Shown here piece after piece: positions 7,313-15,256 of a stretch of 64,000 bases of DNA. This DNA is from Lysobacter sp. KIS68-7 (lineage in GTDB: Bacteria > Pseudomonadota > Gammaproteobacteria > Xanthomonadales > Xanthomonadaceae), in NCBI RefSeq assembly GCF_021284745.1, contig NZ_CP089925.1:310001-374000 (forward strand), read 5' to 3'. The notes below the pieces were generated by a model. The model saw only the letters and a list, made by a program, of their open reading frames with translations, did not search any database and was not told the DNA's origin. A program made the position numbers and the translations under genes. Every line of letters begins with the position of its first letter. The stretch's first letter is position 1.

Positions 7313-9646
7313 TCAGTCCCTCGCAAAGGCGCTGGCCGCGAGCTTCTCCAGATCGAGGTACTGTGCCTTTTCCACCGTCACGCCGACGAACTTGATCTCG
7401 CCGCCCTGGAACTCACCGGGCGACTGGTATTCCTCGCTGACGGCGTCGCCGCTGTCGCGACCGATGCAGAGGCCGTCGCCCGCGAGCGTGAACTTGCCGA
7501 GCTGCGTCTTCATCGGCCCTTCCGCGACGACCTTGTCGTCCACGTACAGCTTGGCGCTGCCGAGCGATTCCCCATGCTCCCCCGCCTTCTCGCGCGTGAA
7601 CTCGATGCCCAGCGTGTACTTCCCGGGCTTGAGCGCTTGCTTCGACACGAACTTCTGCTCCGGCTTGATGCCCAGGAAGTTCGACACGTAGTGCAGCTTC
7701 TGGTCCTTGATGAACAGGCTGTGCCCGCCGAACCGCGAGCCATGCGCGAAGATCACGCCCTCGCAGTCGGCGCCCTGGATGTCGACGTCCGCGACGATCT
7801 TGTAGGAACGGCCGCGCGTGTTCACCGCGACGCCCTCCGGCACGGGCGATGTGCCCGGGTAGTAGATGTAGCGCTCGCGCGGGGCTTCCTCCGTCGGACG
7901 TTCGACGCCCAGCAGTTCCGCGGCGCTCCGATCGTCCAGCGGCAGGACCTTGTTGGTCTCGGCTTCCTCGAACCAGGCATCGATCAGTGCCTTGAGTTTC
8001 TCCGGGTGCTCCTTCGCCAGGTTCTTCGATTCCGAGCGGTCCACGTCCACGTGGTACAGCTCCCACTCGTCCTTGTCGAAGTGGCCCTTGCTCACCAACG
8101 GCGCATGCAGCGCGGCCGCCTTCCAGCCGTCCGCCCACATCCCGCGCGTGCCGAGCATGGCGTAGTACTGACGCTTCTTCGCGGTCGGCGAATCGGGCTT
8201 GGCGTCGAAGGAATACTTCATCGACACGCCCGACAGCGGGTATTGCTCGACGCCGTTGTAGACCTTGGGCATTTCAAGCCCGCAGGCTTCGAGGATCGTC
8301 GGCACGACATCGGTGCTGTGGTGGTACTGGTTGCGCACCTGCCCCTTGGCCTTGATGCCCTTCGGCCAGTGCACGACCATCGGGCACGCGGTGCCGCCGG
8401 CGTACTCGGAGTAGCGCTTGAACATCTGGTAGGGCGTGGAGAACGCCACCGCCCAGCCGGTCGGATAGTGGTTGTAGGTTTCCACGCCCCCGAGGACGTC
8501 AATGTATTTCAGGTTTTCCGACAACTCGTCGGGGAAGTTGTTGAAGAACTTGTTCTCGTTGACCGAACCGCTGGGGCTGCCCTCGCCCGATGCGCCGTTG
8601 TCCGAGCAATAGAACACCAGCGTGTTGTCGAGCTGGCCGCTCTGTTGGAGATAGTCGATCAAGCGGCCGACCTGCACGTCGGTGTACTCCGAGAATCCGG
8701 CATACACCTCGGCCATGCGCGCGAACAACTTCTTTTCATCGGCGTTGAGCGACGCCCATGGGCGCACCGCGTCGCCTGCGTTGGCCACGTCTTCGGGCAA
8801 CGGGTTGATCGGCGTGAGCGTCGTTCCCTTGGGCAACATGCCGCGTTCGATCATCCGCGGCATCACCCACTCGCGATACGCCTCGTAACCGTCGTCGAAC
8901 TTGCCTTTGTACTTGTCGACGAACTCCTTCGGCGCATGGTGCGGCGCATGGTTCGCACCCGGGCAAAGCCACATGAACCATGGCTTGGACGGGTTGCTCG
9001 CCTTCTGGTCGCGGATCATCTGCAGCGCCTGGTCGACGAGATCCTTCGACAGGTGGTAGCCATCCTCCGGTCCGTAGGGCTGATCGATGAACCTGTTGTC
9101 TTCGACCAGATCGGGATACCACTGGTTGGTTTCGCCGCCGAGGAAACCGTAGTAGCGATCGAAGCCCTTGCGCAGCGGCCATTCCGAACGGCTGGCGCCG
9201 GAGGCGATGTCCCCTTCGGGCACGTTGTGGTCCTTGCCGAGCCAGAACGTGCTCCAGCCAGCGTCCTGCAGCACCTGGCCGATCGTCATGCATTCGGCCG
9301 GCGTGCGGCCGCTCCATCCAGGGAAGCCCTGCGCGCCCTCGGTGATGCACGAGCAGCCGTTGAGATGGTGGTTACGGCCGGTGAGGAACGTGGACCGCGT
9401 CGGCGAACACAAGGCCGTGGTGTGCCATTGCGTGTAGGTCAGGCCGTTGTCGGCGAGCTTCTGCATCGTCGGCATGCGGATGCGGCCGCCATAGGGTTCC
9501 CACGCCGCCTGGCCCGTGTCGTCGTAAAGGACGATCAGGATGTTTGGCGCGCCCTTCGGCGCCTGCGGCAAGGTGAATGGACCCCAGTCGGGCTTAGAGT
9601 CGCGAACGTCGAGCTTGATGACGCCCTTGAACGGTTTCGTCGCCAT
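7313..9646 (-). CDS. Arylsulfatase (Cys-type sulfatase)
   Basis: A 777-residue sulfatase. The signature CSPTRSTFLTGR (Cys80) carries the CxPxR core in which cysteine is converted to formylglycine; metal-site segments LYDD near residue 41 and SDNGASG are also present. The N-terminal two thirds is the alkaline-phosphatase-fold catalytic domain. Residues after about 560 form an extra beta-rich domain (VNTRGRSY, IFAHGSRFGGH) seen in large arylsulfatases. There is no obvious signal peptide from the chosen start. GGAGG lies 8 bp before the ATG at 9646; the upstream frame is divergent-promoter sequence. It hydrolyses sulfate esters. The maturase is not in this window. Confidence 0.93.
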   Translation of the reverse strand: MATKPFKGVIKLDVRDSKPDWGPFTLPQAPKGAPNILIVLYDDTGQAAWEPYGGRIRMPTMQKLADNGLTYTQWHTTALCSPTRSTFLTGRNHHLNGCSCITEGAQGFPGWSGRTPAECMTIGQVLQDAGWSTFWLGKDHNVPEGDIASGASRSEWPLRKGFDRYYGFLGGETNQWYPDLVEDNRFIDQPYGPEDGYHLSKDLVDQALQMIRDQKASNPSKPWFMWLCPGANHAPHHAPKEFVDKYKGKFDDGYEAYREWVMPRMIERGMLPKGTTLTPINPLPEDVANAGDAVRPWASLNADEKKLFARMAEVYAGFSEYTDVQVGRLIDYLQQSGQLDNTLVFYCSDNGASGEGSPSGSVNENKFFNNFPDELSENLKYIDVLGGVETYNHYPTGWAVAFSTPYQMFKRYSEYAGGTACPMVVHWPKGIKAKGQVRNQYHHSTDVVPTILEACGLEMPKVYNGVEQYPLSGVSMKYSFDAKPDSPTAKKRQYYAMLGTRGMWADGWKAAALHAPLVSKGHFDKDEWELYHVDVDRSESKNLAKEHPEKLKALIDAWFEEAETNKVLPLDDRSAAELLGVERPTEEAPRERYIYYPGTSPVPEGVAVNTRGRSYKIVADVDIQGADCEGVIFAHGSRFGGHSLFIKDQKLHYVSNFLGIKPEQKFVSKQALKPGKYTLGIEFTREKAGEHGESLGSAKLYVDDKVVAEGPMKTQLGKFTLAGDGLCIGRDSGDAVSEEYQSPGEFQGGEIKFVGVTVEKAQYLDLEKLAASAFARD

Positions 9647-9791
9647 AGTCGCAGCCTCCGCAGGGGAAGCCGCCATGATCGGCAGGCGACGCATGCCTCG
9701 CATCAGTGGTTTCCCGGGCCGGCGAACAGTAGAAATACGCAAGCGGCCGCGTCCTGCCTGCTGCGAGCATCGGCACCATCGGAGGCGCCGC

Positions 9792-10556
9792 ATGCACGGA
9801 TTCGACGAACGCTACCTGCAGGTCCCGCTTTGGGTGCTGTCGTTGTGCCTGTTCGGCGCGCTGCTGGTCGCGCGCGAAATCGGATACGCGCTGCGCAGGC
9901 GATCTCGGCTGGACAAGGGGGACGACGCGGACGCCTTCGCCATGACCTCCGTTCTGGGCCTGCTGGCGTTGTTCATCGGATTCACCTTTTCCATCGCACT
10001 CGACCGTTACGAGCACCGGCGCACGCTCGTCGTCGCCGAGGCCAATGCGCTGGGCACGACATGGCTGCGCACTGCGCTGCTCGATCCGCCCGAACGGGAC
10101 CAACTGCGCGCCGTGCTGCGGACTTACGTCGCCACGCGCGTGGCCTACGGCAACGCCGTCGACCCCCGGACGGAAGCCGACGCATGGCGACGCACGGAAA
10201 CGCTGCAGGCGACCCTGTGGGACACGGTGATGCGCGCCGTCGGGCCGTTCCGAGATACGCCGCGCGCCTCGCTGCTGGTGGCCACCACCAATGAATCGAT
10301 CGACCTGGCCGGCGAACGCTATGCGACGCGACAGTCGCACGTGCCGCCGCGCATCCTGCGGATGCTTGCCTTCTTCGCGTTGACCTCTGCGGCCATGGTG
10401 GGATTCGAGCGCGGCAGGCAACGCAATGCGACGACCTTGCTGTTCGCACTGCTCACGCTGGCGATGACGCTCGTGTTGGACCTGGATCGCCCGACGACGG
10501 GGCCCACCAACGTGCCGCAACAGGCGATGCTCGACCTGCAGCGTTCGCTCCAGTGA
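9792..10556 (+). CDS. DUF4239-like (bestrophin-like) membrane protein
   Basis: A 254-residue integral membrane protein with two N-terminal helices (about 13-32 and 50-68) and two C-terminal helices (about 195-212 and 217-235) around a soluble helical domain. The ERYEHRRTLVVAEANALGTTWLRT-like segment after helix 2 and the PPRILRMLAFF lead into helix 3 match the bestrophin-like DUF4239 group. The role is unknown; such proteins may be ion channels. The ATG at 9792 has GGAGG 6 bp upstream. It is divergent from the arylsulfatase gene, with 145 bp between starts. Confidence 0.8.
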   Translation: MHGFDERYLQVPLWVLSLCLFGALLVAREIGYALRRRSRLDKGDDADAFAMTSVLGLLALFIGFTFSIALDRYEHRRTLVVAEANALGTTWLRTALLDPPERDQLRAVLRTYVATRVAYGNAVDPRTEADAWRRTETLQATLWDTVMRAVGPFRDTPRASLLVATTNESIDLAGERYATRQSHVPPRILRMLAFFALTSAAMVGFERGRQRNATTLLFALLTLAMTLVLDLDRPTTGPTNVPQQAMLDLQRSLQ

Positions 10557-10576
10557 CCCGCGGTGCGATGTGTGGC

Positions 10577-10598
10577 GTCCACTTTGGCCAAAGCGGAC
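10577..10598. repeat. 22-bp near-perfect palindrome
   Basis: GTCC-CTTTGGCCAAAG-GGAC symmetry with one mismatched pair, centred on GGCC and 21 bp after the DUF4239-like stop. It could be a protein-binding site or a weak transcript stem. It is not followed by T residues. Confidence 0.45.
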
Positions 10599-10819
10599 AT
10601 CGGCGGCACCTGAGGCCATAGCGGCTGCTTCACGTCCGACCTAGTCCTTGGCGACCCAAAAAACTACTGGGCACAAAGGCGAAAAACTACGGAGGCCACG
10701 ATCTGCACCGAGAGTTGCGGGGTTTAAAAGTCGGCTGCGCGCTGCGCTTGAAACAAGCTTTGTTGCGAGCTGGCACGCTGCAATTGAGCGGCCTGACAGG
10801 ACGCCCAATCTGGTGTGGA

Positions 10820-10838
10820 CCCCTTTTGGTAAAAGGGG
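10820..10838. repeat. 8-bp perfect hairpin
   Basis: CCCCTTTT and AAAAGGGG flank a GGT loop. It is one of a series of stems downstream of tRNA-Lys on the minus strand. Confidence 0.5.
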
Positions 10839-10877
10839 CGGCGCGACAGCGCGGGGTATTTGGCTTGCAACCCTTTG

Positions 10878-10904
10878 CCAAAGTTTTGCTCCGCAAAACT
10901 TTGG
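10878..10904. repeat. 12-bp perfect hairpin
   Basis: CCAAAGTTTTGC and GCAAAACTTTGG flank a TCC loop. It directly abuts the left arm of the 32-bp inverted repeat at 10905. There is no T-tract, so it is not a standard terminator. Confidence 0.6.
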
Positions 10905-10992
10905 CCATCACGGCCCACCAAATGACATCGGCCCAGGCATCCTCCCCTGAAGGAAGATAACTGGGCCGACGTCATTTGGTGGGCCGTGATGG
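10905..10992. repeat. 32-bp inverted repeat reusing the tRNA-Lys 3' end
   Basis: Arms 10905-10936 and 10961-10992 match at 31 of 32 positions around a 24-base spacer. The right arm contains the last 16 bases of tRNA-Lys including CCA, so the tRNA trailer carries a sequence complementary to the tRNA's own 3' end. Confidence 0.8.
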
Positions 10993-11052
10993 ATTCGAAC
11001 CATCGACCAGCGGATTAAAAGTCCGATGCTCTACCGACTGAGCTAACGGCCC
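10977..11052 (-). tRNA. tRNA-Lys(TTT)
   Basis: A 76-base tRNA read on the minus strand. The acceptor stem GGGCCGT pairs with ACGGCCC, followed by discriminator A and an encoded CCA. The D-loop contains AGCTCAGTCGGTAGAGC, the anticodon loop is CTTTTAA with anticodon TTT, and the T-arm has GGTTCGAATCC. It lies 14 bp downstream of the queC stop on the same strand. A -10-like TAGAAT overlaps that stop, so it probably has its own promoter. Confidence 0.97.
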
Positions 11053-11063
11053 ACGAGGCGCGC

Positions 11064-11069
11064 ATTCTA
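11064..11069 (-). promoter_or_regulatory. Possible -10 element for tRNA-Lys
   Basis: TAGAAT on the minus strand includes the queC stop codon TAG and stands 11 bp before the tRNA 5' end. No clear -35 is seen inside the queC end. Confidence 0.35.
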
Positions 11070-11744
11070 GCCTACGTAGCGCGTGGGATCGTCTACGCCC
11101 GCCGCGGCGAAGCCCTCCGCGCGCAGCCGGCACGCGTCGCAGTGGCCGCAGGCGCGGCCCTTGGCGTCGGCCTGGTAGCACGAGACGGTCAGCGCGAAAT
11201 CCACGCCCAGGCGCAGGCCTTCACGCACGATGTCCGCCTTCGACATCTTCATGAGCGGGGCATGCACGCGCAGGCCCGCGCCTTCCACGCCGGCCTTGGT
11301 CGCCACGTTGGCCAATCGGTCGAACGCCGCGATGAATTCCGGGCGGCAGTCCGGGTACCCGGAGTAGTCCACCGCGTTGACGCCGCAGAACAGATCCGCC
11401 GCGCCGAGCACTTCCGCCCAGCCCAGCGCGATCGACAACATGATCGTGTTGCGCGCGGGCACGTAGGTGACGGGAATGCCGGGGCCGCCGGATTCGGGGA
11501 CGTCGATGTCGTCGGTCAGCGCGGAACCGCCGATCGAACGCAGGTCCACCACCACCGTCTTGTGCGCGGCCGCGCCGAGCGCATGCGACACGCGATCGGC
11601 CGCATCGAGTTCGGAGGTGTGCCGCTGGCCGTAACGCACGCTCAGCGCGTACGGCTCGAAACCTTGTTCGCGCGCGATCGCCAGCACGACCGCGGAATCC
11701 ATGCCGCCGGACACGAGCACGACGGCGCGCTTCTTCCCTTCCAC
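11067..11744 (-). CDS. queC: 7-cyano-7-deazaguanine synthase
   Basis: Converts 7-carboxy-7-deazaguanine to preQ0 with ATP and ammonia, a step in queuosine tRNA modification. The 225-residue protein opens with the PP-loop [12 protein letters not shown]. The C-terminal zinc site is visible as a cysteine followed by CGHCDAC. The GTG at 11744 was chosen because it stands 2 bp after the queE stop and directly precedes the PP-loop strand; the upstream frame is queE in another phase. It is the last gene of the tol-pal-queEC run. Confidence 0.95.
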   Translation of the reverse strand: MEGKKRAVVLVSGGMDSAVVLAIAREQGFEPYALSVRYGQRHTSELDAADRVSHALGAAAHKTVVVDLRSIGGSALTDDIDVPESGGPGIPVTYVPARNTIMLSIALGWAEVLGAADLFCGVNAVDYSGYPDCRPEFIAAFDRLANVATKAGVEGAGLRVHAPLMKMSKADIVREGLRLGVDFALTVSCYQADAKGRACGHCDACRLRAEGFAAAGVDDPTRYVG

Positions 11745-11746
11745 GC

Positions 11747-12430
11747 TCAACGCCCCGGCTCCTCGCCCCACAGGGCCTTGTGCAACTGCATCTGGAAACG
11801 CACGGGCAGGCGCGCTTCGACGATCCAGTCGGCGAGTTCGCGCGGCGACACCTGCGCGTGGCTCGGCGAGAACAATACGTCGCAGCGTTCGTGCAGTTTG
11901 TGTTCCGCCAACACTTCGCAGGCCCAATCGAAATCAGCGCGGCTGCAGATGACGAACTTCACCTGGTCGTGCGGCGTGAGCTGCGGCACGTTGCTCCACA
12001 GGTTGCGCGCGACTTCGCCCGAGCCAGGCGTCTTGATGTCGACGATGCGCGAGACGCGCGTGTCGACGTCCGCGATGTCGATCGCGCCCGACGTTTCCAG
12101 GGAGACGACATACCCCGCATCGCACAGCTTGTGCAGCAAACCGATCACGCGCTTCTGCGAGAGCGGTTCGCCGCCGGTGACGCACACGTGGCGCACGCCG
12201 TGCTTCGCGACCTCCTCAAGGATCCCGTCGATGTCCCACCAGGTACCGCCGTAGAAGGCGTAGGCCGTGTCGCAGTAATGGCAGCGCAGCGGGCAGCCGG
12301 TCAGGCGCACGAACACGGTGGGCCAGCCCGCATCGCGGGCTTCGCCCTGCAGGGACAGGAAAATCTCGGTGAGCTTGAGGCGCTCCGCCGAAACGGCGGA
12401 GGCCGCATCGGCGGGCTGGACTGCGGACAT
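11747..12430 (-). CDS. queE: 7-carboxy-7-deazaguanine synthase
   Basis: A radical-SAM enzyme making 7-carboxy-7-deazaguanine from carboxy-tetrahydropterin in queuosine synthesis. The 227-residue protein has CPLRCHYC (CX3CX2C) for the [4Fe-4S] cluster at about residues 46-53, a [10 protein letters not shown]-binding motif, and an FSLQGE opening typical of QueE. Ten bases separate it from cpoB upstream, and it nearly abuts queC downstream, so it belongs to the end of the tol-pal transcription unit. Confidence 0.95.
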   Translation of the reverse strand: MSAVQPADAASAVSAERLKLTEIFLSLQGEARDAGWPTVFVRLTGCPLRCHYCDTAYAFYGGTWWDIDGILEEVAKHGVRHVCVTGGEPLSQKRVIGLLHKLCDAGYVVSLETSGAIDIADVDTRVSRIVDIKTPGSGEVARNLWSNVPQLTPHDQVKFVICSRADFDWACEVLAEHKLHERCDVLFSPSHAQVSPRELADWIVEARLPVRFQMQLHKALWGEEPGR

Positions 12431-12439
12431 GCCGCGATT

Positions 12440-13246
12440 TTAGCGCACGCCCTGCAGCTGGATGGCGCGAAGGCGGTCGTCGGCCGTGCGGGCTGCGTCG
12501 GTGCCCGGGTAGCGCTGGGAAACCTGGGCCAGGGTGGCCTGGGCGGCGTCCATCTGCTTCAGGCCGTACTGCGACAGGCCGACCTTGAGCAGGGCCCCGG
12601 GGGCCTTGTCGTGGGTGGGGTAGCGGTCGAGCAGCGCCTGGAACTGCTGGAGGGCGAGTTCGTAGTTCTGGGTGACGTAGTAGCTCTCGCCCAGCCAGTA
12701 CAGCGCGTTGGGGGCATAGGTGCCCGCCGGGTAATCGGTGAGGAATTGCGAGAACAGCTGCGCCGACTGCACGTAGTCGCCGGACTTCAGCACGTCGAAG
12801 GCGGCGTTGTAGGCGCTGCGTTCGTCGGCCGACTGCGCGGTGAGGCCCTTGTCGCCCTTCACCGTCGGCGCGCGTTCGACGGGCGTGGCGGCGTTGGCGG
12901 GGAGGTTGCGCGTGGCCGCCGCAGGGGGCGTGGTGCCGCCCGTTGCCGGCGCCGCACCGCCTTCCAGGCGGGAGATGCGACCGTCGAGGTCCAGGTACTG
13001 GTTGCGCGCGTTCTGCTTCAGCTGTTCGTTCTGCTGCTGCAGTTCTTCCAGTTGCGAGCGCAGCTGCGTCACTTCGGTGCGCAGTTGCTGCACCTGGTTG
13101 AGCAGGTCCACGTTGCCCTGGTTGTTGGCCGCCTGTTGTTCGAGCGCGCTCACGCGTTCGGCCAGGCTCGCGCGTTGCGCGGATGCGGGCGCGGCGGCCA
13201 CGAGGGCCGCCGCGATCGCGATTCCGATGAGGGTCGGATGGCGCAT
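12440..13246 (-). CDS. cpoB: Tol-Pal system protein CpoB/YbgF
   Basis: A periplasmic coordinator of Tol-Pal and peptidoglycan synthesis at division. The 268-residue product has a signal peptide (cleavage after APASAQ, about 24), a glutamine-rich coiled coil (about 28-85, with LEELQQQNEQL), a low-complexity linker, and three TPR-type repeats (from about 145; YNAAFDVLKSGDY, NALYWLGESYY, ALLKVGLSQY). It starts 3 bp after the pal stop. Length and order match YbgF of other gammaproteobacteria. Confidence 0.95.
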   Translation of the reverse strand: MRHPTLIGIAIAAALVAAAPASAQRASLAERVSALEQQAANNQGNVDLLNQVQQLRTEVTQLRSQLEELQQQNEQLKQNARNQYLDLDGRISRLEGGAAPATGGTTPPAAATRNLPANAATPVERAPTVKGDKGLTAQSADERSAYNAAFDVLKSGDYVQSAQLFSQFLTDYPAGTYAPNALYWLGESYYVTQNYELALQQFQALLDRYPTHDKAPGALLKVGLSQYGLKQMDAAQATLAQVSQRYPGTDAARTADDRLRAIQLQGVR

Positions 13247-13249
13247 CGA

Positions 13250-13780
13250 TTACTTCGCCGTGTAGACGATCTCGACGCGACGGTTCTTGGCCCAGCAATC
13301 CTCGGTCGATTCGTTGCAGGTCGGGCGTTCCTCGCCGTAGCTGACGACCGTGATCTGGCTGCCCGAAGCCCCGTTGGCCTGCAGCGCGGAGGAGACCGCG
13401 TTGCCACGGCGCTCGCCGAGGCCGAGGTTGTATTCGCGGCTGCCGCGTTCGTCGGTGTTGCCTTCCAGCGTCATGCGCGCCGACGGGCGATCGCGCAGGT
13501 ACTTGGCATGGCACTGCATCGCGGCCTGGAATTCAGGACGCAACGCATCCTGGTCGAAGTCGAAGTACACCACGCGCTGGCGCAGGCACGCATCCCGGTC
13601 CAGGTCTTCGGGCGTGAACGCACCCGGCGTAGTGGGCTGCTCGGTGACCGGCTGGGTAGTGCTCGGTTCCGGCGGCGGCGGCGGGACTTCCTTGACCTTC
13701 TTCGAGCAGGCAGCGGCCGCGACCACCATCGTGGCGATCAGCAGGACCTTTGCAAACTTCGGAGGGGTGGTTGCGTTCAT
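13250..13780 (-). CDS. pal: Peptidoglycan-associated lipoprotein Pal
   Basis: An outer-membrane lipoprotein binding peptidoglycan and TolB. The signal peptide ends in a lipobox before Cys25; a proline-rich linker follows (PPPPPEP); then comes the OmpA-like domain with VYFDFDQDALRPEF, GNTDERGSREYNLGLGERR and the terminal RRVEIVY strand. The inner ATG at 13780 is preferred because AAGGA stands about 7 bp upstream; the ATG two codons earlier is too close to it. It lies between tolB and cpoB, as expected. Confidence 0.96.
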   Translation of the reverse strand: MNATTPPKFAKVLLIATMVVAAAACSKKVKEVPPPPPEPSTTQPVTEQPTTPGAFTPEDLDRDACLRQRVVYFDFDQDALRPEFQAAMQCHAKYLRDRPSARMTLEGNTDERGSREYNLGLGERRGNAVSSALQANGASGSQITVVSYGEERPTCNESTEDCWAKNRRVEIVYTAK

Positions 13781-13862
13781 CGTCATTCCTTTCGTCTTCT
13801 CGCAGGGGGACGACCGCGACGACCCATGTCGACGCGATCGGGGTTTCGGAGTCTACGCCTGT

Positions 13863-15161
13863 TCAGCGTTTCTGCCGGTAAGGACCCCATGCCGGTTCCT
13901 GGACGTTGGCGCCGGCGACAGGCAGTCGCAGTCGCGCACGGCCATCGGCCGACACGGTGTACAGCACGCTGCGTCCGCCTTCCTTCGCGGCGTACAGCAG
14001 CATGCTGGCATTGGGGGCGAAGCTCGGCGATTCGTCGAGGTTGCCGGGGGACAGCGTGGTCCAGCGATTGCCCAGCGCGCGGTCCATCAGCGCGATGCGA
14101 TAGGCATTGCCGTTGCCCTGCGCGGTGGCGATTTTCTTGCCATCGTAGGACACGGTGGCGCGCGCGTTGTAGCTGCCCTGGAAGGTCAGTCGCGTCGCGC
14201 CGCCGCCGCTGGCGGGCGCCTGGTAGATCTGCGGGCGGCCACCGCGATCGGACGTGAAGTAGATCGTCGCGCCATCGGCGCTCCACACCGGCTCGGTGTC
14301 GATGCCCATCTGGTTGGTGATCTGGTGCAACTGCTTGCTGCCGAGGTCCATCACGTACACCTCGGGGTTGCCGCTGCGCGAGAGCGTCATCGCCAGGCGC
14401 GTGCCGTCGGGCGAGAAGGCCGGCGCGCCGTTGATTCCGCGGAAACTCGCGATGAGTTCGCGACCGCTGCTCGCCAGGTTCTGGATATAGATCGAGGAGT
14501 TTCCGCGATCGAAACTGACGTAAGCGAGGCGCTTGCCATCCGGGCTCCACGAGGGCGACAGGATCGGCTGCGGCGAGCTCACCACGGACTGCGCATTGAA
14601 GCCGTCGCTGTCGGCGACCATCAGTTCGAAATGGCGGTTGTTACCCGTGCCGCTCGCGGTGACATAGGCGATGCGCGTCCAGAACGCGCCGCGCACGCCG
14701 AGGACTTTTTCGTACACGGCATCGGCGATCTGGTGCGCGACGTCGCGCGCCGCCGCGCCGGGGGCGATCTTCGCCTCGCCGAGGATGCGCGTCTGCTTGG
14801 CGACGTCGAACAGTTCGTATTCCACGCGCAGCTGCGCGCCGTCGGGGATCACGCGGCCGATGAGCAGGAAGTCCTGGCGCAGCGTGCGCCACGTGGGATA
14901 GCTGACCTGGGCGGCGGACGTCGGGCGTTCGACCATGTCGCCCTCGGGCAGCGTGCGGAACTGGCCCGAACGATCCAGGTCGGCCGCGATCACCTTCGCG
15001 ATGTCCGTCTCCCCTGCACTGCCGGCGAAGGGCACCACCGCGATCGGCAACGCGGCCGCCTGGCCACCGATCACATCGATCTGCGGCGGTTCCTGGGCCG
15101 ATGCGAGCAAGGGCGCGAAGAGAAGCACGAGGGCGGCGAGCCGGCGCAGGGTTCGGGTCAT
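13863..15161 (-). CDS. tolB: Tol-Pal system beta-propeller protein TolB
   Basis: A periplasmic TolB of 432 residues. It has a signal peptide (cleavage near ASAQ, about 22), an N-terminal alpha/beta domain (AVVPFAG, DLDRSGQFRTL), and a C-terminal propeller with repeated SPDG, FSPDGTRLA, SADGATIYF and YDGKKIA blades. It links TolA and Pal. The Met at 15161 fits the signal peptide and family length; the frame stays open far upstream only because it overlaps tolA in another phase. A 95-bp gap follows tolA. Confidence 0.96.
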   Translation of the reverse strand: MTRTLRRLAALVLLFAPLLASAQEPPQIDVIGGQAAALPIAVVPFAGSAGETDIAKVIAADLDRSGQFRTLPEGDMVERPTSAAQVSYPTWRTLRQDFLLIGRVIPDGAQLRVEYELFDVAKQTRILGEAKIAPGAAARDVAHQIADAVYEKVLGVRGAFWTRIAYVTASGTGNNRHFELMVADSDGFNAQSVVSSPQPILSPSWSPDGKRLAYVSFDRGNSSIYIQNLASSGRELIASFRGINGAPAFSPDGTRLAMTLSRSGNPEVYVMDLGSKQLHQITNQMGIDTEPVWSADGATIYFTSDRGGRPQIYQAPASGGGATRLTFQGSYNARATVSYDGKKIATAQGNGNAYRIALMDRALGNRWTTLSPGNLDESPSFAPNASMLLYAAKEGGRSVLYTVSADGRARLRLPVAGANVQEPAWGPYRQKR

Positions 15162-15256
15162 CAGCGGGATCCTGAATGGAGCGGAGCTAGGTAACAGCTT
15201 GGCCGTGAAATGCGGAACAAAGATGAACGTTTGCGGACCCGGGGTCCGCGCCACGA

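Larger units (their letters stand above)
10557..10976. other. Hairpin-rich non-coding stretch
   Basis: About 420 bp without a convincing gene. It holds a 22-bp palindrome, two perfect short hairpins, and the left arm of a large inverted repeat shared with tRNA-Lys. Short open frames on both strands have no ribosome site and match no family. On the minus strand this would be the 3' trailer of the tRNA transcript; no T-run follows any of the hairpins. Confidence 0.6.

Noticed and set aside
4551-10700. AAAACTACTG-like strings at 4551 and near 10666 and 10682 suggesting a dispersed repeat.
   Set aside because: The shared core is only about 9-11 bases and the flanks differ; chance cannot be excluded.
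10715-10975. Open frames of about 80 residues on both strands between the DUF4239-like gene and tRNA-Lys.
   Set aside because: Both cross the hairpins and the inverted repeat, lack ribosome sites and have no recognisable product; they look like by-products of GC-rich repeats.
10900-11060. A prophage or integrative element attached at tRNA-Lys.
   Set aside because: No integrase, no direct repeat of the tRNA end and no foreign genes nearby; the repeat is inverted.
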